Source: Parelaphostrongylus tenuis
Taxonomy: Eukaryota; Nematoda; Chromadorea; Rhabditida; Metastrongylidae
Assembly: GCA_019055375.1 (NCBI GenBank)
Contig: JAHQIW010000745.1
Span: 90,458-154,457, forward strand
DNA length: 64,000 nt
Reading direction: 5' to 3'
The notes under the pieces are model-generated. The model was not told the DNA's origin. It saw only the letters and a program-made list of their open reading frames with translations, and searched no databases. Below are positions 35,735 to 46,436 of this stretch, piece by piece (position 1 is the stretch's first letter; each line of letters opens with the position of its first letter). The position numbers and the translations under genes are program-made.

Positions 35735-36015
35735 AGTGTGTAGAGCTGCTCTACGACACAGACGTGGGTCGATCAATCCATGGTCGATGGTTCGACCCTT
35801 TGTTGAAGGCTCACCAGGCCTTCCATATCTCCGGAGTTGGCATCGATGGTTCGATCCCGTGCTAAAGGCTCACCAGGCCTTCCACACCTCCGGAGTTGTG
35901 GCAATTGGTACGGACTTGTCTGCTGGGTGGATAGCAGCACGGACTCGATACAAAAGGAGGCCACCGCAAGTCGTTGTAAAGGCCAAATATGCATTCAATC
36001 GCCTCAAAAAATCGA
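35735..36015 (+). repeat. SINE-A with internal tandem duplication
   Basis: GTGTAGAGCTGCTCTACGAC head region and GGTTCGACCC box B; GGCTCACCAGGCCTTCCA occurs twice (about 35808 and 35868) because a 60-bp block around box B is duplicated. The 3' part ends in ATGCATTCAATCGCCTC. Confidence 0.7.
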
Positions 36016-36251
36016 CTAACTGCTCAGTTTTTCTCCAGTCATTTTTGGCCGAATTTCATGTGAAAATGGATCAAAAAGGTTATCGATACTCTTTGGTTTT
36101 CAAACAGTTGTTACATCTAGCTGTATACTTCCAGAATGTACTTCACGATCCATGTAGTGCGCTTAGTAAACTGCTATTTCATTAGAGGAAAATGTTTATC
36201 GGTGTTTTCTTCACAGCAGTAACTTCTAGGTATTACCATTGAAAGGCTGCT

Positions 36252-38972
36252 ATGATGTCTACAAAGTTAGAAGCATTATACGAAGAGTTGCACCAAGTCG
36301 ATGAGGGAACTCATCCGGAATATTTGGCGAAACTACGACAGATCGAACAACTCTATGAAGAACAAAAAGAACGCGAACAAATAGCATATGAGGTTGGCTA
36401 AAACCACACGAAGTTGTTTTGATATCCCTAAAAGGCCTTCCTTTATCACTTTTTCCATGTTCTTTTCATTGGAGAATTACATGACAAACTTTTGAAGTAC
36501 TTTAGCTTGCTTTGGAACGGATAGAATACGAATATCAACGAAGAATGCAGCAATCGAAAGACGATTTTGAAAGGAAGGAGAAAGAACTTGTGCAAAGCAT
36601 GTTAGCGGTAAGTCAAATTTTTTGAGAACGGAGTATTAGTACAGTGGTTTTTAGTGACCTTTGAGCTCGGACACAGCTTTTTGCTAGGCTTTCAGGACTT
36701 GTTAGATAGCCTAAGAGACTATGAAGCTATTAGTGGGCTTGTTCTGTGTAACAGTCATAAACTTTTACGGTTTAATTACCCAAGTTTGAGGTTGTTTGTT
36801 GTAAGGATAAATCTTATTCCAAAAATCCGCGCGGCAGGTCAAATCAAGACAAGACAAGGAGCAGTACTCTATCGCAAAGTGTACAAGACGACTCAACTAT
36901 CACTGAAACTAATATGGTGGTGCATCGGCTGAACTGATATAAATTATAGAAATTGACCGAAATAAAGTATCTCAAGCAGTCATAACTTGTCGATCTTTGT
37001 AACTGTTTAAGGAACTGGACGAAATGGAAAGACGAATAGAATGGGAATATGCTAATATGGATGTTTCACGCGTTGGAAACGGGAACATAATCGATTCTAC
37101 GAAGAAGACATTGCGTGGGCGAGTTTTATGGTGGTACTCTATTTTGCTCTCTAGATTAAGCAAGGCGGGTCAACTCTCGCCTGGGTTGAGTTTTTTGTAC
37201 CACTAAGTACCCAGTAAGGTTTAGTGCGGAAAACTTTGATATCAGGCAGGATTCGAACCCGCATCTCGCCGTTTCCTGGGGCGCGTGCTAAACCAAATTA
37301 CTCTACCGACGCCTGTTTTCCCACCACTCTTTCTAAGCTGCGAAACAGGCGTCGGTAGCGCGACTACTTGAACACGCGCCCCCGGAAGGGTGTAATGTGG
37401 TTCGAGTCCCGCTCGCGTCAAAGTTTTGCACATCGTCAGCATCATTGGATATATTTGTATCACCATTGATCAAATTAAGCTCTCGGCGTTGATCAATCCC
37501 TGAGGGATGGGCCATGCATTCGACTTCAATTTTTTACCTTCGTCTGAGGTGATTGAATGCATATCTGGCCTTTACAATGACTGGCGGTGGCCTCCCGCTG
37601 AACCGACTGAAGTGCTGCTTATCCTCCAAGACAAGTCTGAGACCTGTCTGGTACCAATTTACCGACCCCGGAGGGATGGATGGCTTGGTGAGCCATGAGC
37701 GCGAGATCGAACCATTGACCTCGTGTGCGACGAAGAGCACCTCTAACCTCTGCGCCACATTCGCTCCTTTGTAACACCATACTAACGCTAAAAAGCGATT
37801 AGATAAAATAGAATTTTTGTCTGCCATCAAAGATGTATACATCAACCACGACTAGAAAAGCAGTAAATTAAAGAATTGACATAGATCGAACAGGAGAGTT
37901 TGGAGTTCTTCAATAAACAACAAAATGAAGAAACTCGCGAACAGGATAGGTTTGTAACTATCTTGATTTTCCGCATGACTACAGAACATTGTAGATCGAG
38001 CTTCGTATCTCAATATAGTAACTGTTTAGGCGAGGAGGGACTTTGGTCGAACCACCGACTATTTCAATGCTACACCAAAGCCTACCACTCAGAATATCAC
38101 ACCAGATACAAGATATCTTCTTACCGATTCTGAAATCGCTGAAGATGTGAGAGCATTTTCTGGAGATCAGAGCAGTCCACACAAGGTAGCTATCCTTCTG
38201 ATTCTATCCAATCACCTTTTACATCTTGTGCTGCATTTCATGAGACATTTTATGGAGCAACATTAGCTCCCTTACTAGCATGTTTCAAAAAGTTTTCGAA
38301 GGATTGTTTAACCAAAGAGTAGAGAACTTTTGCAATTCTTTGTAAGGCATTCCAAAACGGGATTCTTGTTTCAGATACAGCGGCTTTTCGAAGTAATCTT
38401 AATAAAGCAGAAATTGACCTACGAAGGGAAGATGTGAGGGTTTTTATATTTCTTTGTCTATACACTCTATATTTCTTTCGTATCGCAGTTTTTCTCTTTT
38501 TTTTTTATTGTGCGGATCCTAGTACTTCGAGCATTCGAATCGTCTCCCCGCTGGCTTATGGACTTCATATTCTTTACGAACGTTTTTAAATAGTGGTCGA
38601 GCTTATCTACTTGGCAATCAAGCTGAAGCGTTCCGCAGAGCTTTCGTTGTTGCTTGCCAGAGAGTGTTGGAGGGAGTGGGGGGCTCTGTGACGCATGAAG
38701 CCGCTCCGATAATCAGTAGACACTCGGCCACGGCCCTTTTGTCTATACGGATCACCATGCAAATTACGGATATCTTTTTCAGATACAAACAAGGTGAAGA
38801 AGTCTATGTAGAGAATATGGAATATGGGAGATTTCCAGCCAAAATCGATTGCATTTCTGACGCTGTGGTTTCATTCAAGTCTACATTGCCTTGGGATACG
38901 AGACAGATTCATGCCTCATATTCAGATCTAACAGAAGGACGGGTACAGATTGCCAAAAAGAGAAGTAACTAG
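36252..38972 (+). CDS. SDS3 (SUDS3) homologue, Sin3 corepressor subunit
   Basis: Nuclear scaffold subunit of the Sin3-histone deacetylase complex. Seven exons with matching phases: 36252-36392, 36506-36607, 37012-37122, 37885-37953, 38030-38185, 38375-38433, 38783-38972 (TAG), giving about 275 aa, shorter than human SUDS3 (about 328). Residues 1-120 are charged coiled coil starting with EGTHPEYLAKLRQIEQLYEE-like sequence, the SDS3 signature. The middle has YLLTDSEIAEDVRAF, matching the conserved YLLTDEQIMEDL block. The end (YKQGEEVYVENME, QIAKK) matches the SUDS3 C-terminal domain. The start is the first of two adjacent ATGs; acceptor-like CTTCTAG lies about 25 nt upstream. Exon 4 is the least certain. 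Introns 3 and 6 hold SINEs. AATAAA is at 39132. Confidence 0.85.
36750..36960. repeat. Old dispersed repeat in SDS3 intron 2
   Basis: Shares CCAAGTTTGAGG and flanking words with 17330-17420; family unknown. Confidence 0.4.
37235..37440. repeat. Inverted pair of tRNA-like SINE heads
   Basis: A minus copy (37240-37320) and a plus copy (37335-37425) share CAGGCGTCGGTAG around a short spacer. GATTCGAACCCGC (left) and GGTTCGAGTCCCGC (right) are their B boxes. In SDS3 intron 3. Confidence 0.7.
37475..37770 (-). repeat. SINE-A in SDS3 intron 3
   Basis: Nearly identical to the copy at 30578-30868: minus head GTGGCGCAGAGGTTAGAG, GGTTCGATCTCGCGCTC box B, body to GAGAGCTTAATTTG. Confidence 0.85.
38505..38755 (-). 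repeat. SINE-B in SDS3 intron 6
   Basis: Plus order GCGGATCCTAGTACTTCGAG, GTGGTCGAGC, GAGAGTGTTGGAGGGAG, CACTCGGCCACGG: a reverse-oriented SINE-B. Confidence 0.75.
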
Positions 38973-39131
38973 GATCATAAGGATACTGCGCAATATTTTA
39001 AAGTTTTTTAGGTGCTCTATTTTGTTCATTTGATAGCAGATATCGATATTAAAATTGCTTTTGTAAGCGTCTTATAACATGTTTTATTTTTGAATCGGAC
39101 TTCAAGTGTGGGAAAAATACCATAATTGTAC

Positions 39132-39137
39132 AATAAA
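39132..39137 (+). terminator. Poly(A) signal of the SDS3 gene
   Basis: AATAAA 160 nt after the stop codon and followed by a T-rich stretch. The 574 bp between the two convergent genes holds no other recognised feature. Confidence 0.6.
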
Positions 39138-39545
39138 TCAATTTGATTTGACTTGGTAACAGAGTGAGACTAGGTCGACTCCGATGCTTGAAAGTTGAAG
39201 AACTCACTCGGCTTAGGAGAAGGCTTGTTGGGAACATGAGCCAAAAAGGTAACTTTTTTTCCAATGAACAAATCTGCACCTAGATGGAACAACGAGGAAA
39301 CATGGAAGTTTTGTAAGAATAAATCGAATATGAACGACAACAACCTAGAAAGAACCTTCTGACCTAGAAACGATCCTAAAACAATCTAAGACGAAAATAC
39401 TACTGTATGATCAAATGAAGGAAGTGAATAACACAAAGAACACTTTCAATATCGAAGAGATCTTCTTTGATTCAAAAATAGCTGAAGGCAAATTCCACAA
39501 AAAGGACTCGAGAGTCGTGTTGATGATTGGCAGGACGGTATAAGA

Positions 39546-42156
39546 CTACCTTTTGTTAGGATAGGCCCAGTAAGAAGCTTTAAGTACAGTTTCATAAGCA
39601 CCAAAGAAAATGAAACCACCAGCTGCTATCCATAACACACGTGGTGTGATACCCGAAAAAAGTGCCAAAATGCCACCATTTGAGTACACCTAAAAAGGGT
39701 AAATAGGTATAGAACTTTGGCAGCAGTCGGAATCTCTTTGGTAATAAGATGCTACGATTGTGAAAGAGCGTACTTCCTTTAGTGTCCACAATATGGTGGG
39801 CGATTTCTGCGAGTTGGAAAGCATTATCCTAGTCTTCACCACATCAAGGGGTGTAGTCGCCGCAGCAGCAAAACATCCTGCAATACTTCCACAAGCAGCA
39901 CCCTCCAACGGAGAGCAGTCAGTTCCCTTAAAAATTAGAGATATCAAGGAATATGCCATGAAATATAGCCTCTCTCGCACCTTTCTGGAAGCAACAGTCC
40001 TTTTTAGAAACTCCCACAGTGGGAATTCAATAACAGAAAAAGGTATCTCTCTAGCAATAGTACCCAGATATCCTCTATAAAATCCAAACAATCGACCTGA
40101 CCTGTATATATCTTGACAAACTTCACGTAGGCCTCGACCATCAACTGATGCCTGAGTGGAACATAATTTCTAACTAGTACGGGAAACCTAACGGAGATCG
40201 GGAAACCCACTTGTAGGCGTTGTTTTATGAGTTCACTTGGAACACGTACAACACATGCAACAGCCTCTGCAATACTGGCTGATACCGCATGGCATAAAGT
40301 ACCTGAAAGTAGGCTAAATCTAAGGATGCTGAGTTACATGCAAAGATTTTGCCACAAACTGGGGGTTGAACTTGCGTTTCACCCTACCAGGAGCGTAAAC
40401 ACGTTGACGGTTGGTTGTAGACCGAGTTGATGCCTTATATCGAATATGGAGTGGTGACACGCATCTCCCGGCATAGATGAAACACGGGTTCAACTCCTGG
40501 CCGGGCGAACGTTTTGCATATCACTTATATTCTTGTAGAGAACATTATAACATCATAGCTTCCACCTTACCACTTCATTTGATCCGCTCACAGTTTGTTT
40601 TAACTGTGCGGATCCCAGTACTTCTAGCATTTAATTCGTTTTCCGTGTTCTTCATGAACCGCAGAATACTGGTCGAGCAGGTCTTCTTGCAGTCTCGAAG
40701 ATAGCCAGGCTGGGGCGATTCGCAGGGTGTTCGTTATCGTTAACCGGAGAGTGTTAGGAGATGGGGATCGAACCCGCGCCCTGCATCAGAACCACTCGGC
40801 CATGATCCTGCCCTTCTACTTCTCCCCATCATAACACTACTATAAAAGCGGTGAAATAACAGAATTTTTTTGTAAATTATACTTGAAAGTCACGGAAAAC
40901 AATTCAAAAGAGAGTACTGGTCAGAGAAAACGACAGGAAAAGGATGACCACCCACTTTCGTCAGCAAATAGTCCGTTCAATAGCCGATAATTCAGAAAAA
41001 ATAAGGCAGAACCAGGTGCCGATCCTACGGCAACAGGCCCAATACCACTGAAACAGTAAGTGAAAGAACAAAGTATCGGTACTTACATGTTAGAGGTCGA
41101 CAAATTTTCAAGTCGATCTCATTCACTTGAAAAGAGATTTTCACAGAAGTGTTAGTAATCATTAGAAAGCTCATATCTCTGGCTACAACTATACTTTGCT
41201 GGTTTTTCGAAACAACCTTTTATAACGATACAGCATCCAGAATAAAATTTCGTTTCTCACTCGCCTTCAACCTTCATTTTTACCAGAAGTATAGATCGCT
41301 TGAATCACGAAAAGCATATCAGCGTGTAGAGAGTTCTTCCGTAGTATCAGAATCATGCGTTTCTATCTAGAGTTTCTGTCGACGAGGTGAAAAAATCTTC
41401 AGTAAAATAGCGATAGTTGCCACCGTTTTAACGCATAGTGTGGTAGGGCACTATCGAGCTACGCGGTAGAGTAGGCGATCACCTTACTAAGAAGTCGTCG
41501 CTGTGGCTTCCTTTCACATTTTACTCAGCTACAAACCTTTTCGGCAACCTTGTTTACCGGCCAACTCACGGAGCGCGGGCGCGGGGAGGGGGCGGGGCGA
41601 TCGATCGCGTTTGAAACATTATTGAAATGTGGATTTTTTCAGAAAATCGGTAGAAACTTCAGATCAAAACGGAGATTCTGATAGTACGGAAAAATCTCTA
41701 CAAGCTGATGTGCTTTTCGTGCTTCAAAGCATTATATAGGCGTGATAAAAATGAAGGAGAAAGGTGAGTGCGAAACAAAATCTTGTCCTGGATGCTGCAG
41801 CTGTTATAGAAGGGTGTTATTGAAAAACCGAGCAACGTAGAGTTGCAGCCAGAGGTTTAAGCTTTCTATTGATAGCTAACACTTCTACGAAAAGTTCCTG
41901 TGCAGCGAGCGAGAACAGCTTGAAAATTTGTAGCCCCCTAACATGTAAGTACTCCAAAATACAAATCAATTAAGACCTCTTAAGACGAGATTAAAGCCAT
42001 CCGTCACCTGTATAGACTGCTGAAACCTCCGGCTGCGCGGAAACCTTGCTTACTTTGCAATCGTGTCTTTATCGTATCGAGCGGGTAAAGTCCCAAGTCA
42101 ACTGCTAGACCGGCTCCAGCACCACAAATCAACCATCGCACTATATCCTCATTCAT
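39546..42156 (-). CDS. Mitochondrial S-adenosylmethionine carrier (SLC25A26)
   Basis: Inner-membrane carrier importing SAM into mitochondria in exchange for S-adenosylhomocysteine. Six exons on the minus strand with matching phases: 42008-42156, 40956-41047, 40211-40302, 39981-40169, 39774-39926, 39546-39689 (TAG), about 272 aa against 274 in human. All three carrier signatures are present: PLDTIK (residues 25-30), PSELIK and PLDVVK. SAM-carrier-specific blocks include [30 protein letters not shown] and [10 protein letters not shown]. The ATG follows an acceptor-like ATTACAG by about 11 nt, which fits trans-splicing. Intron 1 contains a complete hairpin element, intron 2 a SINE-B. The 41-nt intron 3 is short but phases fit. 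Convergent with SDS3. Confidence 0.93.
40600..40825 (-). repeat. SINE-B in SLC25A26 intron 2
   Basis: Minus head ATGGCCGAGTGGTTCTGATG (box A) and GCGGGTTCGATCCC (box B), then ACACTCTCCGGTTAAC and CTATCTTCGAGACTGC. The best box A/box B pair of this family in the window. A further tRNA-like head lies at 40440-40510. Confidence 0.8.
41079..41952. repeat. Long hairpin element in SLC25A26 intron 1
   Basis: Ends GTACTTACATGTTAG and its exact inverse; arms of about 300 bp (both with AAAGCnnATATCTCTGGCT-like blocks and a GCACGAAAAGCACATCAGC-like block); centre GC-rich with GATCGATCGCG. No coding content. Confidence 0.8.
41577..41598 (+). other. G-quadruplex motif
   Basis: Four G runs (3, 4, 5, 4) separated by CGC, A and C at the centre of the hairpin element. 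On the non-template-complement strand relative to SLC25A26, so the C-rich version is in the transcript. Confidence 0.5.
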
Positions 42157-42189
42157 ATAAACTCCTCTGTAATCACAAGATCAAAGCTC

Positions 42190-42478
42190 AAAAGGATAAC
42201 CTCTCGGCGCTGATCAATCCCTGAGGGTGCACTTCGATTCCATTCGTAGGATCGTCAGAGGTTGCATATCTGGCCTCCATAATGACTGGCGGTGGCTTAG
42301 CGATGTATCAAGTCGATGCTGCTATTCTCTCAGACGAGTCTGGTATCAATTCACCAACCTCGGAGGGATGGAAGGCTTGGGAGCCACGGGCGCGGGGCCG
42401 AACCTATGGACCCTCGACTGATCAGCCGCATGAGTGTCGCCAAGCACCTGTAACCACTGCGCCACACGCGCTCATCGG
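42190..42478 (-). repeat. SINE-A just upstream of SLC25A26
   Basis: Minus head GTGGCGCAGTGGTTACAG and body GCTTCCATCCCTCC; ends in GAGAGGTTATCCTTTTG within 40 bp of the SLC25A26 start codon. Confidence 0.8.
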
Positions 42479-42639
42479 GACAAAATACGTTAATCAAATA
42501 GACCTATTTGAACCATTAGAAAGATATAAAAGTCGTATCTATAGACTTTTTAGCGTGAGTACTGTTATCATATGGTTTTTCCGTGATTGCATATGGTACA
42601 CAATATAAAATGCACGACGATTTCTCGCGGCGATTTCAG

Positions 42640-43140
42640 AGAGTGTCAGACGTGTTGCTTCTATTTGGGAGGAAGAGGAAAGAGAGCGATGATGTGAGAA
42701 GGAGAGAGAGAGCAAGGGAGAAAGGAAAGGAGAGAGAGGGAGAATGTGACAGGGAGACGGAGTGGGAGAGAGAAGGAGTGTGAGGGAGAGAGAGAGAGCG
42801 TGAGAGAGATAAAGGAAGAGGGAGAGAGGGAGCGTGAGAGAGACAGAGGGAGAGGATATAGAGAGCATCAGAGAGGAAGGGAGGGAGAGAGAGGGAATGT
42901 GAGATAAAGGAAGAGGGAGAATAGGGAGATAGAGGGAGAGGGAGAGAGAGAGCATGAGAGAGGAAGGGAGGGAGAGAGAGGGATGTGAGGGAGAGAGAGC
43001 GTGAGAGAGAAGGAGGTGAGAAGGGAATGTGAGGGAGAGAGAGAGCGTGAGAGAGATAAAGGGAGAGGGAGAGAGGGAGCGTGGGAGAGGAAGGGAGGGA
43101 GAGAGACAGGGTGAGTGAGTGTGAGATAGGGGGGGGGGGA
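42640..43140. repeat. 500-bp polypurine tract
   Basis: Almost pure A/G on the plus strand, built from GAGAGA, GGGAGA and GTGAGAGA words, ending with a G10 run at about 43130. Open frames in all readings are by-products. Confidence 0.95.
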
Positions 43141-43204
43141 GTTATAGGAACCATTAGAATTGTTGGAAAGTGACTCGAATGGTTCGTGTCGGAAACCTAA
43201 GCTA

Positions 43205-43495
43205 GGAAGGATCAATCTATCGGCATTGACTGATCCCTGTGGGGACGCCATGTATTCGGTTTCATTCGTGGTATCGTAGAGGTGTTCAAATGCATATCTG
43301 GCCTTTACAATGGCTCACTGCGGCTTAGCGATCCATCAGGTCGATCTGCTATCCTTCCGGAAAAGTCTGGCACCAGTTCGCCAATCCCGAAGGGATGGAT
43401 GACATCGCGAGCTATGACCGCGGGATCGAACCAGCGAGCACGTGTAAGGTGCAGGGCATCGAACGACCGCGCTACTCGCTCCCTCAAGGCTAGAG
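43205..43495 (-). repeat. SINE-A
   Basis: Plus order TGCATATCTGGCCTTTAC, CCGAAGGGATGGATGACA, GCGGGATCGAACC marks a reverse copy; tRNA head diverged. Confidence 0.7.
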
Positions 43496-43774
43496 TTCTA
43501 TTTCAAACGATAGTCGAAGAGGAAGAGTGAATTGGACATTGTTAGGCGTGGCGCTCTGCTCGTGGTGATCCTCACTCGGCTTATTTGCGGAACGAAGACC
43601 GAGAATTGTCTCTAGTGCAACGCTGTTTCGCTAGAGTTGTTCTGTGTCCTGAGCGGCATAAATTCACGACCTGCACATATATAATTTCATTTTATTTCGT
43701 AATATTCATGGATATGTGTTATATCTATCCGTTCTATATTATATCCCTATTATATCTATCCGTTCTACACGCCA

Positions 43775-44060
43775 TGATATTGAAAATAAGGTGGGCCGGA
43801 CACGTGATGCACCTCAGCGACAACCGATGGACGAGAACCGTTACCGACTGGATTCTTCGGGACGTCAAGCGCTCTACGGGAAGACCATCGACTCGTCGGT
43901 CCGATTTCTACACGAAAAGACCAGAAGAAGGATATGATGCTTAACGAACCCCTAGAGCGAGGAGGACCCACTGAGTTACTCTTGCAAGCGATAGGGAGAA
44001 ATGGAAGTGTTGTTGGTGCCCGCTCGGGTCACTCGACTATCAACGGGACGACAGATGACA
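43775..44060 (+). mobile_element. RTE 3' end
   Basis: Frame reading IRWAGHVMHLSDNRWTRT, then DVKRSTGRPST and, after two stops, SLDYQRDDR with a final stop: the C-terminus of RTE proteins. It runs directly into the TA microsatellite, which may have grown from the simple-repeat tail typical of RTE. Confidence 0.8.
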
Positions 44061-44067
44061 CAGGTGA

Positions 44068-44072
44068 TATAC

Positions 44073-44117
<45 letters not shown>

Positions 44118-44264
44118 TATGTATATACATATACGTATATACATATACGTATATACATATACATATATACAGATGTATATGTATTCTTACACATATGCAG
44201 ATACATATATAGATGTATATATATATATATATATATACATATGTATATATATATATATATATCC
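44068..44264. repeat. TA microsatellite
   Basis: About 200 bp of TA/TATG/TACG alternation. Confidence 0.9.
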
Positions 44265-44449
44265 ACCTGGTCTGCTCCGGAAAAACATTCAGAAGATCAG
44301 TTGCCATTTTCAACGAAATCCGGAGCATACGATGAGCGAAATGGCTCGGAAGGTCTTGGTCAGCGGGTGTAACATCCGAACACTGACAAAATAAGCTGAA
44401 GCTACGTAGTTAGCTTTCAAAGGCTTGCCGAATGATTCGTTTGATATAC

Positions 44450-44605
44450 CATTCGTTTTGAGTGTTATCTGAGGACCACGCTCGAATTTCAATATGCCTG
44501 ATAATCATCGTTGAAGCCATGCATGCGGTCCGTTATGAGCATTTATGCAGTGCTATACACGTGTTTCGGCCTTGCAGCCTCGTCAGTTGTACAGTGACGA
44601 AAACT
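44450..44605 (-). repeat. Hammerhead-carrying repeat, minus copy
   Basis: Reverse complement reads hammerhead core, GACCGCATGCATGGC, ATGATTATCAGGC, AAATTCGAGCGTGGTCC: same order as the other units. Confidence 0.7.
44553..44592 (-). ncRNA. Hammerhead candidate, weak stem I
   Basis: Minus: CUGACGA, stem II GGC-UGCAAG-GCC (3 perfect pairs), GAAAC, ACGU, GUA. Core intact, but the sequences flanking the core pair poorly as stem I. Confidence 0.55.
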
Positions 44606-44769
44606 TATTCGCCATCGGCAGTGTCATTTTCTCGGCCACCCGCCCCCTAACATAGGGAATAAACGTCGAAGAATGATAAACTCTCGCCAAATGAATTTCT
44701 CATGACCAGTTAAACACTAAGGGGCTCCGTGTACCAGTTGGAGGTACACGACTGTTTGGCGGCCTTTCT

Positions 44770-45195
44770 CACTGAACAAAACTCTCTCTCAGGCACTTGA
44801 TAATAATTCGAAAGCTTGAATCTCTGCGATTTCAACAATGTGTCCTATTTTTGTGAATGCCCTAACTCGACTACTTCTCACGTTTTGCAAGAAGGATCGT
44901 ATCGATGAGTATTTACGGAAAATTCTCGAAAACCATTGTGAGGGATCACTGTGAGTGATCGGATCGAATAAAGAGTCCTGAGATCCGTGGCAGTGAATTT
45001 TTATAACGGATGCTATGAACTAATTGTTGAGACTGATATTGCTCTGATATTCCGCCTCCTTCTCCTCTTTCCTTGTATGTTTTCATGGTGTTAAAATATA
45101 CTTTGACCGTTCAGACTCAGTTTATCTTAATATAATACAATATCCATGAATATTTTCTAGTTGCTCGCATCGAACTCTAACACCAAAAATGTGAT
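44770..45195. other. AT-rich filler with hairpin-family motif
   Basis: ATTCGAAAGCTTGAATCTC near 44805 is the arm motif of the hairpin elements; nothing else recognised. Confidence 0.4.
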
Positions 45196-45590
45196 AAAAT
45201 AAAATAAAATTATATATATGCAGGTCGTGAATTTAAAATGCCACTTAGGACACAGAGCAACTCTAGCGAAATAGCGTTACACTAAAGACAACTCTTAGTC
45301 TTCGTTCCGCAAATAAGCCGAGTGAGGATCACCACGAGCAGAGCTCCACGCTTAGCAACGTCCAATTCACTCCTCCTCTTCTACCTCGATATGGCTCCAG
45401 ACATTCTCATAGCCTAAATGATTATCGTTCTATCGTTCCGTGAATAATATAGTTAAGTAGCTTGAAAAGCTTAGTGGATTTTCAAAACATTTTGGAAGTA
45501 CCAAATTTAGAGGATCACGAGCACAGAAATCTGGACGCACGGTTGCCTGGAAGTTGAGTCTATTATAATTCAAAGTTATTATAAATAAAA

Positions 45591-45914
45591 GATGTTCAAA
45601 GCCATACCCGAGGTTGGTACGCCAGGGTCATACACCGGTGTTTCGGAGGTCTCGCCTCACTCGCAGCCCACGCCCCACATTAAGCCCTGCATTGTAGCAA
45701 GGAGAGAGGCGAATGTGGTGATGGCACAGTGTACAATGGCACTGGTCCATCACCACTTCTCAGTCGATGGATCTCGGCTGGTAGAATAAATCCTGGCTCC
45801 TTGCTACAATCCAGGGCTTAATGTGGGGCATGGGCTGCTGACGAGAATAGCGAGACCTCCGAAACACGCGTATATGGTCCTGGCGTACCAACCTCGCTTT
45901 GGCTTTGAACATTC
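45591..45914. repeat. Foldback element with hammerhead-like arms
   Basis: Arms 45591-45707 and 45795-45914 (GATGTTCAAAGCC, GGTTGGTACGCCAG, CATTAAGCCCTG versus their inverses). Right arm has CUGACGAGA...CCGAAACACGCGUAUA in hammerhead order; the left arm, read on minus, has GAGGCGAGACCUCCGAAAC. Stem II does not pair cleanly in the right arm, so this is a diverged relative. Confidence 0.6.
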
Positions 45915-46027
45915 TTTTCTAAAATTATTTCGATTGTCACTGCGAGGCTTTAAAAACAGTCGATGCCATGGATTTATTTTGAGTCATGTTCTGTGGAACA
46001 GTGTCAAAAATTACTACCTGTCGATTG

Positions 46028-46400
46028 GACCAATCCAACCATAAACCGCAGGGAGGAATACCTCGTTATCACTCATGGTATGAGTCAGTATATAAGACTG
46101 TTATTTTGATGGGTAAGGTGCATGACGAGCCTATGTGATCTCCTTCCGGTGATTTCCACTTGAAGCATTCAGTGGAACACATGTAAATGCGGTGAGCATG
46201 TTGAGAGTTGATTCTGTGCTTAATGTTATTAAAATTTAGGTCTGGTGAATTTTTCTAAAGGAGTAATGGAGGTGTTTGACTAATTGGATTGCAGACAGCT
46301 TGACCTTTCCAGGCTCTGAAGAAGGCGAACTGCCGAAACGTCAGCTGTTGAAATGAATAAAGAGAATATAGAAAACCTCGTGTTTGGCTTACAGAAGAAA
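46028..46400 (+). mobile_element. Penelope-like element 3' relic
   Basis: NPTINRREEYLVITHGMSQY is the PLE C-terminus, closed by TGA near 46115, followed by a terminal-repeat remnant with the PLE-type hammerhead at 46312-46346. Confidence 0.8.
46312..46346 (+). ncRNA. PLE-type hammerhead motif
   Basis: GGCU, CUGAAGA-A, stem II GGCGAACUGCC (3 pairs), GAAAC, GUC, AGCU. Stem I has three of four pairs plus a G-U. Confidence 0.55.
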
Positions 46401-46436
46401 ATCAGAACAAATAAAGTTTAACAAAAGTCCACATAC

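Larger units (their letters stand above)
43511..45388. repeat. 1.9-kb segment bounded by 190-bp inverted repeats
   Basis: 43511-43700 and 45198-45388 are inverted copies: GAAGAGTGAATTGGAC, CGGAACGAAGACCGAG, TTCACGACCTGCA on the left recur inverted on the right. Between them lie an RTE 3' end, a TA microsatellite and a hammerhead-repeat copy. Confidence 0.8.

Noticed and set aside
42539..43251. Ser/Leu/Pro-rich open frames on the minus strand
   Set aside because: Translation of the polypyrimidine side of the 500-bp purine tract.
43934..44394. Four overlapping Tyr/Ile-rich open frames
   Set aside because: All come from the TA microsatellite at 44068-44264.
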